A stretch of DNA of 64,000 bases, taken from the NCBI RefSeq assembly GCF_020991085.1, contig NZ_CP087719.1:5007001-5071000 (forward strand), in the 5' to 3' direction. Below, in pieces: positions 8,098 to 17,929 of this stretch. The stretch comes from Roseomonas sp. OT10. Its GTDB lineage: Bacteria; Pseudomonadota; Alphaproteobacteria; Acetobacterales; Acetobacteraceae. The translations under genes were made by a program, and so were the position numbers. Each line of letters starts with the position of its first letter. The stretch's first letter is position 1. The notes under the pieces were generated by a model that saw nothing but the letters and a program-made list of their open reading frames with translations, ran no database searches and was not told the DNA's origin.

Positions 8098-9279
8098 ATG
8101 CCCGCCGACGGTCCGAACCCGGCCCTGCTGCCCGCCGGGCTGAACGACCTGCTGCCCCCCGACGCGGCCCGCGAGGCGGCGCTGGTCGAGGCGATGCTCG
8201 CCGTCTTCGCCGCCCATGGCTACGAGCGGGTGAAGCCGCCGCTGCTGGAGTTCGAGACGGGGCTGCTCGCCGGCTCCGGCGCCGCCGTGGCGGAGCAGAC
8301 CTTCCGCCTGATGGACCCGGTCAGCCAGCGCATGATGGGCCTGCGCGCGGACACGACGCCGCAGGTCGCGCGCATCGCCGCCACCCGGCTGCGCCACCTC
8401 GCCCGGCCGCTGCGGCTCTCCTACTCCGGCCAGGTGCTGCGCGTGCGCGGCACCCAGCTCGCGCCCGAGCGGCAGTTGCCGCAGGCGGGGATCGAGCTGA
8501 TCGGCCACGACAGCCCCGCCGCCGACGCGGAGGTCGCGCTGGTCGGCATCGAGGCGCTGGCGCGGATCGGCGTCACCGGGGTCGGGCTGGACATCACCCT
8601 GCCCGCCATGTCGCCCGCCCTGCTGGACGCGGCCGGGCTGACCGGCGAGGACCGCGACGCCCTGGCCTTCGCGCTGGACCGCAAGGACGCCGCCGCCGTC
8701 ACCCGCCTCGCCATCGCCGCCGGCCCGCCCGCCCACTTCCTGCCCGAGCTGCTGGCCGCCACCGGCCCGGCCGACGCCGCCCTGGCCGCGCTGGAGCGCT
8801 GTGCCTTGCCGCCCGCCGCGCGGGCCATCGCGGACAACGCGGCGGCGGTGATCGCCGCCATCCGCCGCCGCGCGCCGGGGCTGCGCATCACCCTGGACCC
8901 GGTGGAGTTCCGCGGCCTCGGCTACCACACCGGCGTCGCCTACACCGTCTACGGGCCGGGGCGAACCGGCGAGCTGGCGAAGGGCGGGCGCTACCGCTCG
9001 GGCGAGGAGCCGGCGACGGGCCTGACCCTCTATCCTGACGCCGTGCTGCGCGCGGCGCCCCGCGCGCCGGAGCCGCTGCGGGTCTTCGTGCCGCTCGACG
9101 CGGAGGCGGATGACGCGGCCGCCCTGCGCGCGGCCGGCCACGTCACCATCGCCGCGCTCTCGGCGGCGGACGATCCCCGCGCCCTGCGTTGCACCCATTT
9201 CCTGCGCGGCGGGGACGCCGTGCCGATCGCCGCGCCGACGGGGCGCGAGGCGGTCCTGTCGGTCGCCGGAAAGGACTGA
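8098..9279 (+). CDS. hisZ: ATP phosphoribosyltransferase regulatory subunit HisZ
   Basis: 393-residue class II aminoacyl-tRNA-synthetase-like protein without catalytic function; in histidine biosynthesis HisZ forms a hetero-octamer with short-form HisG and makes it responsive to histidine. Visible landmarks: LPAGLNDLLPPDA at the start, FETGLLAG, QTFRLMDPVSQRMMGLRADT (motif 2 region) and a C-terminal GGRYRSGEEPATGLTLYPDA like the HisS/HisZ motif 3 area. The start at 8098 follows a good Shine-Dalgarno (AGGAGGAGGGG). It sits three bases ahead of purA, a common arrangement in alphaproteobacteria, and is separated from other his genes. Confidence 0.92.
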   Translation: MPADGPNPALLPAGLNDLLPPDAAREAALVEAMLAVFAAHGYERVKPPLLEFETGLLAGSGAAVAEQTFRLMDPVSQRMMGLRADTTPQVARIAATRLRHLARPLRLSYSGQVLRVRGTQLAPERQLPQAGIELIGHDSPAADAEVALVGIEALARIGVTGVGLDITLPAMSPALLDAAGLTGEDRDALAFALDRKDAAAVTRLAIAAGPPAHFLPELLAATGPADAALAALERCALPPAARAIADNAAAVIAAIRRRAPGLRITLDPVEFRGLGYHTGVAYTVYGPGRTGELAKGGRYRSGEEPATGLTLYPDAVLRAAPRAPEPLRVFVPLDAEADDAAALRAAGHVTIAALSAADDPRALRCTHFLRGGDAVPIAAPTGREAVLSVAGKD

Positions 9280-9282
9280 ACC

Positions 9283-10572
<1,290 letters not shown>

Positions 10573-10589
10573 AGCCTCCCTCGTGGCAT

Positions 10590-10675
10590 CGCGCCCGTTC
10601 CCCGGGGGAGGCCCCGCCTCTCCCGATACCCCCTCCGCCGGGGGCGAGCCGGCCCCCGGACCCCGGCGGGAGGCT
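10590..10675. repeat. Partial copy (end module) of the dispersed hairpin repeat, facing purA
   Basis: This stretch matches the left end of the repeat at 59464-59809: both read GCGCCCGTTCCCCGGGG, then a hairpin, then CGATACCCC, then a CCGGGGGC/GCCCCCGG hairpin with loop GAGCCG and CGGACCCCGGCGG. The first hairpin here is 10604-10624 (arms GGGGGAGGC and GCCTCTCCC, loop CCC). Together with the larger copy that follows, the 537 bp gap between purA and the convergent TTT-receptor gene is filled by repeat sequence, with an end module toward each gene. Confidence 0.7.
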
Positions 10676-10713
10676 GGTCCCGCCCGGTGACGGTTCGGCC
10701 CGCGCGCTGATAG

Positions 10714-11109
10714 CGACGGTGAGATGGGGTTGACCCGTCGTGCTGTGGTGTTCGGGCGGGGGACCGGGAGGGGACGCCGGCCTGCAGCATCGACGCCGTG
10801 CGTCGATCCCCGTCCCAGACCCTCCTTTGCCGGGGCCGCAAGCGGGCCCCGGCCCCCGCTGGGAGTCTGGTGCTGCGCGGCAGCCGTCAGTCTCCGGGCT
10901 GAACCCAGGGAGAGCGCGGACAGGCGGGACTCTGAAAAAGCTTCAGAAGGTGTCAGCGAGGGTGGAGGCCGTACCCGCCGAGGAGCCAAGCTCCTCGGCG
11001 CCGTGACCCCGTGTCCGGCTGTCCCGCGGCAGCGCCGATCGGGTCCAGGGCCCGCAGGGTCCTGGCGGAGTGGGGGTATCGGGGGCGAGGCAGAGCCTTG
11101 CCCCCGGGG
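10714..11109 (+). repeat. Dispersed structured intergenic repeat, copy A
   Basis: About 400 bp, closely similar to copy B (15974-16376) and, reversed, to copies C-F. Recognisable parts in order: GTCGTGCTGTGGTGTTCGGG; a small hairpin (arms TCGACGC/GCGTCGA area) near 10790; GCGGACAGGCGGGACTC; central hairpin 10978-10998 (arms CCGAGGAGC/GCTCCTCGG, loop CAA); CTGTCCCGCGGCAGCGCCGATC; hairpin 11045-11065 (CCAGGGCCC/GGGTCCTGG); terminal hairpin 11081-11105 (GGGGGCGAGGC/GCCTTGCCCCC with one G.U pair). The terminal hairpin stops 4 bp from the stop codon of the convergent TTT-receptor gene. Short ORFs inside it are not conserved as protein. Confidence 0.9.
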
Positions 11110-12090
11110 TCACAGGGCGATCTGTCCGTTCCCCAGCACCGCCTTGTACCGTTCCACCTCCTCCGCGACGAAGGCGGCGAATTCCGTGCCCCGCCGCGTG
11201 GCGGGGATGGAGCCGCCGTCGGCGATGACCTTCTGCATGGCTGGCGCCGTCATGGCCTTGTCCGTGGCCGCGACCAGCTTCGCCACGATCTCCGGCGGCA
11301 GGTTCGGCGGGCCGAAGACGCCGACCCAGCTTGCCGCGTCGATGCCGTCCACGCCGAGTTCCTTCAGCGTGGGCAGGTCGGGCAGGCGGGCGATGCGGGC
11401 CTGGGTGCCGGCCGCGATCGGGCGCAGCTTGCCGTCGGCGATCAGCGGCCCGACCGCGGCGATGCCCTCGATGGTCATGTCCACGCGCCCGGCGAGCAGG
11501 TCGGCCATGGCCGGGGCGCTGCCGCGATAGGGGACGTGGGTGAACTCCACCCCCGTCTTCTGCGCCAGGGCGGCGCAGGCGATGTGGTGGACGGAGCCGA
11601 TGCCGGCCGAGGAGAAGCTGATGGCCCCCGGCTTCGCCCGGGCCGCCGCGAGCAGCGAGGCGAGGTCGTGGTGGGGCGAGGCGGCCGGTACCACCAGCAG
11701 GTGCGGGTGCACCGCGACCTGGGCGATCGGCGTGAAGTCGCGGGTGCAGTCATAGGGCAGGTTGGAGAAGAGCGCCGCCGCCACCGCGTTCGAGGTGGAA
11801 TGGCCGAAGAGGAGCATGGAGCCGTCCGGCCTGGCCTTGGCCACGGCATCGGCGGCGATGGTGCCGGAGGCGCCGGAGCGGTTCTCCAGCACGAAGGTCT
11901 GGCCCAGGCCGGCGGTGTACTGTTCGGCGGTGGCGCGGGCCATGATGTCGCTGAAGCCGCCCGGCGCGAAGCCGACCAGGAAGCGCACCGGCCGGTCCGG
12001 CCAGGGGGGACTGCCGGCCGTCTGCGCCCGCAGCGGCCGCGCGGCGAGGCCCGCCAGCAGGGCGGTGCCGAGGAATCGTCGTGTCGTCAT
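11110..12090 (-). CDS. Tripartite tricarboxylate transporter (Bug) substrate-binding protein
   Basis: 326-residue periplasmic receptor of the TctC/Bug family. A signal peptide (MTTRRFLGTALLAGLAARPLRA) is followed by WPDRPVRFLVGFAPGGFSDIMAR, the family's conserved first lobe with its P-G-G carboxylate loop, then ENRSGASGTIAADAVAKA and THVPYRGSAPAMADLLAG. Bug receptors bind small carboxylates and pass them to a TctA/TctB membrane pair; neither is present here, a common situation in bacteria with many Bug genes. Monocistronic: repeat copy A lies directly 3' and the RTX gene is upstream on the same strand after 161 bp. Confidence 0.9.
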   Translation of the reverse strand: MTTRRFLGTALLAGLAARPLRAQTAGSPPWPDRPVRFLVGFAPGGFSDIMARATAEQYTAGLGQTFVLENRSGASGTIAADAVAKARPDGSMLLFGHSTSNAVAAALFSNLPYDCTRDFTPIAQVAVHPHLLVVPAASPHHDLASLLAAARAKPGAISFSSAGIGSVHHIACAALAQKTGVEFTHVPYRGSAPAMADLLAGRVDMTIEGIAAVGPLIADGKLRPIAAGTQARIARLPDLPTLKELGVDGIDAASWVGVFGPPNLPPEIVAKLVAATDKAMTAPAMQKVIADGGSIPATRRGTEFAAFVAEEVERYKAVLGNGQIAL

Positions 12091-12217
12091 GTGGTTCTCC
12101 CGATCGGCGGGCAGGATGGCGCGCGGCGGGGGCGGACGGCAGCCCGGCCCGGCCGGAAAAGCGGCCCCGGCCGCCATCCGCCTGCCCGGCCGCTGGGCGG
12201 ATGCCCACGCCCGGCGC

Positions 12218-12233
12218 AGCCGGCGCGCCGGCT
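12218..12233. terminator. Perfect 16 bp palindrome 3' of the RTX gene
   Basis: AGCCGGCGCGCCGGCT is self-complementary and lies 18 bp after the stop codon of the RTX/integrin-like gene. It could help end transcription, but there is no U-tract, and alternating CG palindromes are easy to form by chance here. Confidence 0.25.
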
Positions 12234-12251
12234 CCGCACGCCGGGCCGGCG

Positions 12252-15032
12252 TCAGGGGGCGAAGAGGAAGTCCGACGCGCCCAGGTCGGTGCGGCCCAGC
12301 ACCTGGATCGTGCCGCTGCCGATGGTGATCAGGCTGTTGCCGCCGCTGACGGCGATCGCCAGGTCGGCGAAGCTGCCGACCCCCAGGCCCTCCAGCCGGA
12401 TGACGTCGCCCTCCGCCCGGTTCAGGTCGGTGACCACGTCCTGGCCGAAGTCGATGCCACGGCCGGCGAGCTCGTCCTCGAAGGCGAAGGTGTCGGCGCC
12501 GCGCCCGCCGGTCAGCCGGTTGTCCGCCGCGTTGCCCTTCAGCGTGTCGTCCCGGGCGGTGCCGACCGCGTTCTCCACCACCGCCGTGGTCACGTAGCGC
12601 AGCGCGCTTTCCACCGCCTGCACGATGTTGGCGCTGTCGCTGTCCAGCGTCACCACGCTGCCGAAGCCCAGGGAGGCCACGAGCCCCTGGTAGTAGGTCT
12701 GCATGCCCTCGACCACGGCGAAGACGGGCACGATGTCGGCGGCGAGCAGCGCGTCGCGGAGCTGCGCCCGGCCGGGGTAGTCTTCGCCGGTGGAGGCCGG
12801 CGTGCCGTCCAGCACGGCGTCGCCGTCGTTGGCCGGCACGCCGGCGAAATCCCCCGCCTCGTGCGCCGTGTCGTCGGTGAAGAGGATGGCGACGCGGGTG
12901 GAGCCGGCGCGGTAGCCGATCTCCGCCTGCCGCACGGAGACCTGGAGCAGCGCCTCCATCTGGGATTCGGGGGCGTCGTTGCCGCCCAGCACCGCCAGCC
13001 CGTCATAGGCACGCTGCAGCGCCGCATCGTCGTTCGTCAGCGCCAGGTCGGTGCGGTAGGCGTAGTCGCCGGAGCCGGGGTCGCCGAACGGGGCGATCGG
13101 CTTGTCCACGAAGGAGGCCAGGGCGAAGCGGCTGTCCGGCTGCACCGCGGTGATGGCATCCGCCAGCTTCGGCACCAGGCCGCGCACCGTGACGACGTCG
13201 TCGGAGAAGGAGCCCGAGAGATCCTGCAGGAACACGACGTCGAGCGGCGTCAGCACCGTGTCGCCGCCGGAGAGGACGATGCTGCGCCCGCCCACGCTGC
13301 CGCCGCTGTCGAGGTCCAGAATCAGCGGCCCGGCGGCGGCGGAGGCGTCCAGCGTGTCCGTGCCGTCGGAATCCTCGATGTAGATGCCGGGACCGGCGCC
13401 GGCCCCGGCCGTGCCCTGGACGAGGTAGAGGTCGTCCCCGGCGCCGCCATCCAGCCGGTCATGCCCGTCATCGGCGGAGAGGCGGTCGTTGCCCGCCCCG
13501 CCCGAGAGGCTGTCATCCCCAGCGCCGCCCGACAGCGTGTCGTCGCCCAGGTCGCCGGCCAGCGTGTCGTTGCCCTGTCCGCCTTCCAGCCGGTCGCCGC
13601 CGCCGCCGCCGGCGAGCACGTCGTTCCCACCCAGCCCGTACAGGCCGTTCACCCCGCCATCGCCGGAGAGGCGGTCGGCGAAGGCGGAGCCGTGCAGGCT
13701 CTCGATCGCCCGGTAGGTGTCGCCCGCCGCCCAGCCCGTGTTGGCGGCCGGGTCGGCCAGGCTGGCCACCACGCCGGCGGGCGCATCGACATACTGCGCC
13801 ACGTCGGTGCCGCTGCCGCCTTCCAGCCGATCGGCCCCGGCGCCGCCGTTGAGGAAGTTGGTGCCGGCGCCGCCCACCAGCGTGTCGTTGCCGTCCTGCC
13901 CCTGCAGGTGGTCGTTGCCGTCCCCGCCCTCCAGCCGGTCCGCGCCCGCCCCGCCATACAGCGTGTCCGCGCCGGCCAGCCCGACCAGCGTGTCCGATCC
14001 GCTGCTGCCGGTAAGGCGGTCGGCGAAGGCGGTGCCCGTCACCCGCTCGATGGACGTGTAGCGGTCGCCCGCCGCCCAGCCGGTGTTGGCGGCGGGGTCG
14101 GCCAGGTTGACCACCACGCCGGTGGGCGCGCCGGCATAGGCCACGGTATCCGTACCATCGCCGCCGACGAGGGAATCGGCGCCGTTGCCGCCGACGAGGG
14201 TGTCGTTCCCCTCGCCGCCCAGGAGGGTGTCGTCGCCATCCCCGCCGAAAAGGCTGTCCTGGCCGGCCTCGCCGGAGAGGCTGTCCCGCCCCGTGCCGCC
14301 CAGCAGCGTGTCCTGCCCGTCGCCGCCGGCGAGGACGTCATCGCCGCCGCCGCCGTCGAGCCGGTCGTTCCCCGACCCACCGGCCGCCGTATCCCGGCTG
14401 CCATGGCCGGTGAAGCGGTCGTTGCCCGCGCCCAGGTCGGTGAAGCTGCTCTGCGTGTCGCCCGAGCTGCTGTAGGACGTGCCGCCCGGCGCGCCGCCCA
14501 GGTAGGTGACATCCCCCTCCGCCCGCTTCGCGGCCAGGTCGAGGCCGGTCAGCACCACCGTGTCGTCGCCCGCGCCGGTGCTGATGCGGAAGCCGGTGGA
14601 CCAGTCGGCCCCGTTGGTCAGCATCCGGAGGGTGACGGTGTCGTCGCCCGCGCCGGTGACGACGTTGCCGCGCTTCGCGCCGAGGATCTCCACCACCGAG
14701 CCCTCGCCCGCGGTTCCGCCCAGCACCACGTCGGCATGGACGAAGCCGTCCAGCCGCAGGCTTTCGGCCGTGTCGCTGACCGCCTGGGCGTTCTTCACGG
14801 CATTCCAGACGGTGGTGGCATCGAAGGCGTGGGCGAAGCCCGCGGCGCTGCCCAGGTGGCGCACCAGCCCGCCGAACAGCGTGGACGGAAAGGGCGGCAG
14901 GGCGGGCGGCTGCAGGACGGAGCTGCCGCGCGGCAGGCCGGTCAGCGGGTCCGGCAGGGTGCTGATGTCGGTCCCCGCGAGGTACCACTGCCCGGCCCAG
15001 CTATCGTTGCCGAAGAGGATCTGCAGCGTCAT
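12252..15032 (-). CDS. RTX calcium-binding protein with an integrin-beta-like I (VWA) domain
   Basis: 926 residues. Residues 1-190 are unrecognised with scattered GAGDD turns. Residues ~190-545 hold two blocks of RTX nonapeptides (GGxGxDxLx) separated by two near-identical ~55-residue spacers (~297-340 and ~414-457, both with LADPAANTGWAAGD). Residues ~595-815 form a von Willebrand A-like domain matching the integrin beta I domain: D604-L-S606-G-S608 with D611/D612, SFVDK (D643), NDAPE (D686, P688, E689), FTDD (D720). A final RTX stretch (~825-860) and a C-terminus ending DFLFAP fit a type I secretion signal; no N-terminal signal peptide is seen. Probably exported by an ABC-type secretion system encoded elsewhere and used for calcium-dependent adhesion (inference). 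Lone gene, divergent from the secreted-repeat gene. Confidence 0.85.
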   Translation of the reverse strand: MTLQILFGNDSWAGQWYLAGTDISTLPDPLTGLPRGSSVLQPPALPPFPSTLFGGLVRHLGSAAGFAHAFDATTVWNAVKNAQAVSDTAESLRLDGFVHADVVLGGTAGEGSVVEILGAKRGNVVTGAGDDTVTLRMLTNGADWSTGFRISTGAGDDTVVLTGLDLAAKRAEGDVTYLGGAPGGTSYSSSGDTQSSFTDLGAGNDRFTGHGSRDTAAGGSGNDRLDGGGGDDVLAGGDGQDTLLGGTGRDSLSGEAGQDSLFGGDGDDTLLGGEGNDTLVGGNGADSLVGGDGTDTVAYAGAPTGVVVNLADPAANTGWAAGDRYTSIERVTGTAFADRLTGSSGSDTLVGLAGADTLYGGAGADRLEGGDGNDHLQGQDGNDTLVGGAGTNFLNGGAGADRLEGGSGTDVAQYVDAPAGVVASLADPAANTGWAAGDTYRAIESLHGSAFADRLSGDGGVNGLYGLGGNDVLAGGGGGDRLEGGQGNDTLAGDLGDDTLSGGAGDDSLSGGAGNDRLSADDGHDRLDGGAGDDLYLVQGTAGAGAGPGIYIEDSDGTDTLDASAAAGPLILDLDSGGSVGGRSIVLSGGDTVLTPLDVVFLQDLSGSFSDDVVTVRGLVPKLADAITAVQPDSRFALASFVDKPIAPFGDPGSGDYAYRTDLALTNDDAALQRAYDGLAVLGGNDAPESQMEALLQVSVRQAEIGYRAGSTRVAILFTDDTAHEAGDFAGVPANDGDAVLDGTPASTGEDYPGRAQLRDALLAADIVPVFAVVEGMQTYYQGLVASLGFGSVVTLDSDSANIVQAVESALRYVTTAVVENAVGTARDDTLKGNAADNRLTGGRGADTFAFEDELAGRGIDFGQDVVTDLNRAEGDVIRLEGLGVGSFADLAIAVSGGNSLITIGSGTIQVLGRTDLGASDFLFAP

Positions 15033-15257
15033 GGCCCTGTTCCCAGGTTCAGGGCCTGCGGAACATCCGCTGCCGGCCAGCCTCTGCCGCAGTGCAGCAC
15101 AGATGAGCGAAGCGTGTCGTCAGGTAAATGTTACAATATAGTTATCCGCCCTCGTCCCTCCCGGCGCACCCGTTCCGGCCTTCCTCACGGGCTTGTAGCC
15201 ATGCGAAGCGGAATGCACGACGCTAGGGTCCTGATGCCATTGCACGGAGAACGAATC

Positions 15258-15908
15258 ATGGTCGCCCTCTTGCCGCGCCGGATCACGCTTTTCGCCCTGC
15301 TGGCGGTGGTCTGCGGCATCCATCCCGCGGCGGCGCAGGGCGGCGGGCAGAACGATCCGAGCTTCAACCTGGTGAACCGCACCAGCGACACGATCATGGA
15401 GGCCTATGTCTCCTCCGCCCAGGTGTCGACCTGGGGCCAGGACCTGCTGGGCAACAACGTGCTGAACGCCGGCGGCTCCTTCCCCGTCCGCCTGCCGCGC
15501 GGGCAGTGCGTGAACGACATCCGCGTCGTCTATGACGGTGGCCGGGCGGAGGAGCGCCGCAACATCAACACCTGCACGCTGCGCGAGGTGGTGTTCGGCC
15601 AGGCGGCCGCCGGGGGTGGCAGCAGCGGCAAGGGCGGTGCCCAGGCCTCGCGGACCGGCAACCCGTCCTTCAACCTGGTCAACAACACCCGCTCCCCGAT
15701 CCTGGTGGTGCGCGCCTCCCTGTCCAGCGACAGCAGCTGGGGCGAAGACCGGCTGGGCAACTCCACCATCGCGCCGGGCCAGACCTTCGCCATCCGCCTG
15801 CCGGCCGGCGAGTGCGACTACGACATCCGCGTGGAGTACGAGGGCGGCCGGGCCGAAGAGCGGCGCAACGTGGACCTGTGCAACGTCAGCACCGTGACCT
15901 TCCCCTGA
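15258..15908 (+). CDS. Secreted protein with two tandem ~80-residue repeats
   Basis: 216 residues from the ATG at 15258, preceded by GGAGA. Signal peptide about 1-27 (ITLFALLAVVCGIHPAAAQ). The mature protein is two copies of one domain: copy 1 (~33-115) with PSFNLVNRTSD, STWGQDLLGNNVL, RLPRGQCVNDIRVVYDGGRA; copy 2 (~130-216) with PSFNLVNNTRS, SSWGEDRLGNSTI, RLPAGECDYDIRVEYEGGRA. Each copy has two cysteines at matching places (GQC/TC and GEC/LC), likely a disulfide each. A Gly/Ser-rich linker joins them. Function not recognised. The 225 bp gap to the divergent RTX gene contains an unusually A+T-rich patch (about 15121-15146), a plausible promoter area. Confidence 0.75.
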   Translation: MVALLPRRITLFALLAVVCGIHPAAAQGGGQNDPSFNLVNRTSDTIMEAYVSSAQVSTWGQDLLGNNVLNAGGSFPVRLPRGQCVNDIRVVYDGGRAEERRNINTCTLREVVFGQAAAGGGSSGKGGAQASRTGNPSFNLVNNTRSPILVVRASLSSDSSWGEDRLGNSTIAPGQTFAIRLPAGECDYDIRVEYEGGRAEERRNVDLCNVSTVTFP

Positions 15909-15973
15909 TGGAGACTCCCCTGGGGCAAGGCGTCCCCAGGGGCCGTTCCGCCACAGCCATGGTGCCGCGACAT

Positions 15974-16376
15974 CATACCGGCGGCGGGATGAGCTGACCT
16001 GTCGTGCTGTGGTGTTCGGGCGTGGGACCGGGAGGGGACGCCGGCCTGACGCCGTGCGTCGATCCCCGTCCCGGACCCTCCCCTGCCGGGGCCACAAGCG
16101 GGCCCCGGCCCCCGCTGCGAGTTTGGTGCTGGCTGCTGCCGTCAGCCTCCGGGCTGAACCCTGACGGAACGTGGACAGGCGGGACTCCGAAAAAGGTTCA
16201 GAGCGCGTCAGCGCGAGCGGAGGCCGGTCCCGCCGAGGAGCATGGCTCCTCGGCGCCTCGACCCCGTGTCAGGCTGTCCCGCGGCAGCGCTGATCGGGTC
16301 CAGGGCCCGCAGGGTCCTGGCGGAGTGGGGGGTACGGGGGCGAGGCAGAGCCTTGCCCCCGGGCCACGGTTACCAC
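15974..16376 (+). repeat. Dispersed structured intergenic repeat, copy B
   Basis: Same order and orientation as copy A. It starts with CATACCGGCGGCGGGATGAG, a boundary also found reversed at the far end of copy C (GTATG) and partly in copy E. Central hairpin 16233-16253 (CCGAGGAGC/GCTCCTCGG, loop ATG); terminal hairpin 16336-16360 (GGGGGCGAGGC/GCCTTGCCCCC). It fills most of the 502 bp gap between the secreted-repeat gene and the convergent MFS gene; the terminal hairpin lies 50 bp from the MFS stop codon. The ~65 bp before it (15909-15973) contain a CCCCTGGGG/CCCCAGGGG hairpin, arms at 15917-15925 and 15933-15941, that may end the upstream gene. Confidence 0.9.
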
Positions 16377-16410
16377 GCCCCCAGGGACTCCGGGCATCAC
16401 GCTGCGCGTC

Positions 16411-17742
16411 TCAGGAGGGATCCCTCATCTGCGGGGCTTCGCGGCCCAGCATCAGGGCGGTGGCGATTCCGAAGCCGGCAAGCTGGGCTGCCACGACGAG
16501 GAAGGCCAGGTCGTAGCTGCCGGTCCAGCTCACCAGCAGGGAGAAGGCCAGCGGTCCGCAGATCGATCCGACGAAGCCGAAGAGGGTCGCGGCGGAGGTC
16601 ACGTCGCTCACCAGGGGCAAAGGCGCCACGCGTGCCAGCTCCGCCATGTGCACGCCGTTCCAGCCGATGGCGGTGGCGCCCGCCAGGGCCGCGCAGGCGT
16701 GGAGCGCCCAGGATGCCTGGTCGGCGGCGAAGACCAGCAGCACGACCGCCACGGCGGAGGCCATCGCCTGCCATGCCAGGTGCCGCAGCACATGCCCTGT
16801 CCGGTCGGCCAGCCAGCCCAGGGCGATGCGCCCCAGCATGCTGGCCCCCTGCATCGTGGCCAGGATCCCGCCGGCTTCGGTCAGGGAGGCATCGTGGCGC
16901 GTGACGGCGTAGGTGGCCGTGAAGGCCACCAGGCAGGATTGCACCACCGAGAAGGAGGCACCCAGGGCGGTCAGCAGCGGCAGCGAGGGATGCGAGCGCA
17001 GCACGCCGACGGCGCGCATCGCCGTGGCGGGAGAGAAGAGCGCGCGGGGCCAGCGCGGCTGGTCCGCCCCCCGGTCGCGGTCCAGCCGCCGGCGGAACGG
17101 CTGCACGGCCAGCATCGTGAGCAGGACGAGGCCGATGACGGCACCGATGGCGGCGGGCACGCCCTGCGCCACCACCAGCGGCGCCATCACCAGCCCCGCC
17201 AGGGCGCCGCCCAGCGGGACACCCGCCTGCTTGATCGAGAAGATCAGCGTGCGATGCCGCGGCGGTGCCGAGCGGACCAGGATCTGGCTGCCGGCGGGCG
17301 TGTTGTGGCCGGCCCCGAAGCCGATGGCCAGCGCCCCCAGCAGCCCGAGCGGGCCCAGGGGCTGCGACAGCACGAAAAGCCCGAGCGCCATGCAGGCCAG
17401 GCCGATCTGCAGCGTGCGCACCGGCCCGTGATGGCCGAGCATCGGGCCCCCGCAAGCCAGGCACCAGCAGATGCCGGCCGACGTCATGGCAGAGACGACG
17501 CCGATGCCTTCCGGGGGCTGCCCGGCGCGCGCCATGAGCGGCGGGCCTATCAGGGGAATGGCGAGGGAGGCGAAGGAACTGACGATCTGGACGATCAGCG
17601 TCGCGGCCAGGGCGCTGGCCCACAAAGGCACTCTCAACGCGCGTTTCCACCCCTCTATTGCCCCGAGTGTGGACCCTGCCCCAGCGGCCGGAAAGTGCGC
17701 CGGAGGCGAACGCCGCGGCGCCCTCGCGGCAGCGCCCATCAT
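16411..17742 (-). CDS. Major facilitator superfamily transporter
   Basis: About 443 residues with twelve hydrophobic segments, e.g. SALAATLIVQIVSSFASLAI (first), LIGLACMALGLFVL-type segments, and SLLVSWTGSYDLAFLVVAAQ (near the end). Between helices 2 and 3 lies GPMLGHHGPVRTLQIGL, a variant of the MFS loop; a long basic loop (RRRLDRDRG) separates the halves. Substrate unknown; MFS members move sugars, drugs or metabolites by proton coupling. Start uncertain: ATG at 17742 adds ~37 residues, while a GTG at 17631 (VPLWAS) preceded by GAGGGG would place the first helix near the N-terminus. Divergent from the dehydratase gene, with a 187 bp gap that may hold both promoters. Confidence 0.82.
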   Translation of the reverse strand: MMGAAARAPRRSPPAHFPAAGAGSTLGAIEGWKRALRVPLWASALAATLIVQIVSSFASLAIPLIGPPLMARAGQPPEGIGVVSAMTSAGICWCLACGGPMLGHHGPVRTLQIGLACMALGLFVLSQPLGPLGLLGALAIGFGAGHNTPAGSQILVRSAPPRHRTLIFSIKQAGVPLGGALAGLVMAPLVVAQGVPAAIGAVIGLVLLTMLAVQPFRRRLDRDRGADQPRWPRALFSPATAMRAVGVLRSHPSLPLLTALGASFSVVQSCLVAFTATYAVTRHDASLTEAGGILATMQGASMLGRIALGWLADRTGHVLRHLAWQAMASAVAVVLLVFAADQASWALHACAALAGATAIGWNGVHMAELARVAPLPLVSDVTSAATLFGFVGSICGPLAFSLLVSWTGSYDLAFLVVAAQLAGFGIATALMLGREAPQMRDPS

Positions 17743-17929
17743 CCGGGGCGGGTGGGGCGTGCGGAAGCCGGACCGGGGCCCCGTCCGCAGCCTTGCCCGC
17801 CCCGGGGTGCTGGCCGGATACCCCCGACCGGGGGCATGATCCGCCGGTGATGCCCGGTCCGGCCGGCCCGGGCCCCGCGGCGTCCAGCCTCCGCAGAACC
17901 GTCCAGACGTGCCTTGGGAGCCCCAAACC

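Noticed and set aside
13380-14480. Possible CRISPR-like direct repeats
   Set aside because: The short repeats encode RTX nonapeptides in frame, vary in length and sequence, and lack uniform spacers.
12081-14800. Long plus-strand frame antisense to the RTX gene
   Set aside because: Its Val/Ala/Gly-rich pattern mirrors the RTX repeats on the other strand. Only its last part (from 15258) is a real gene.
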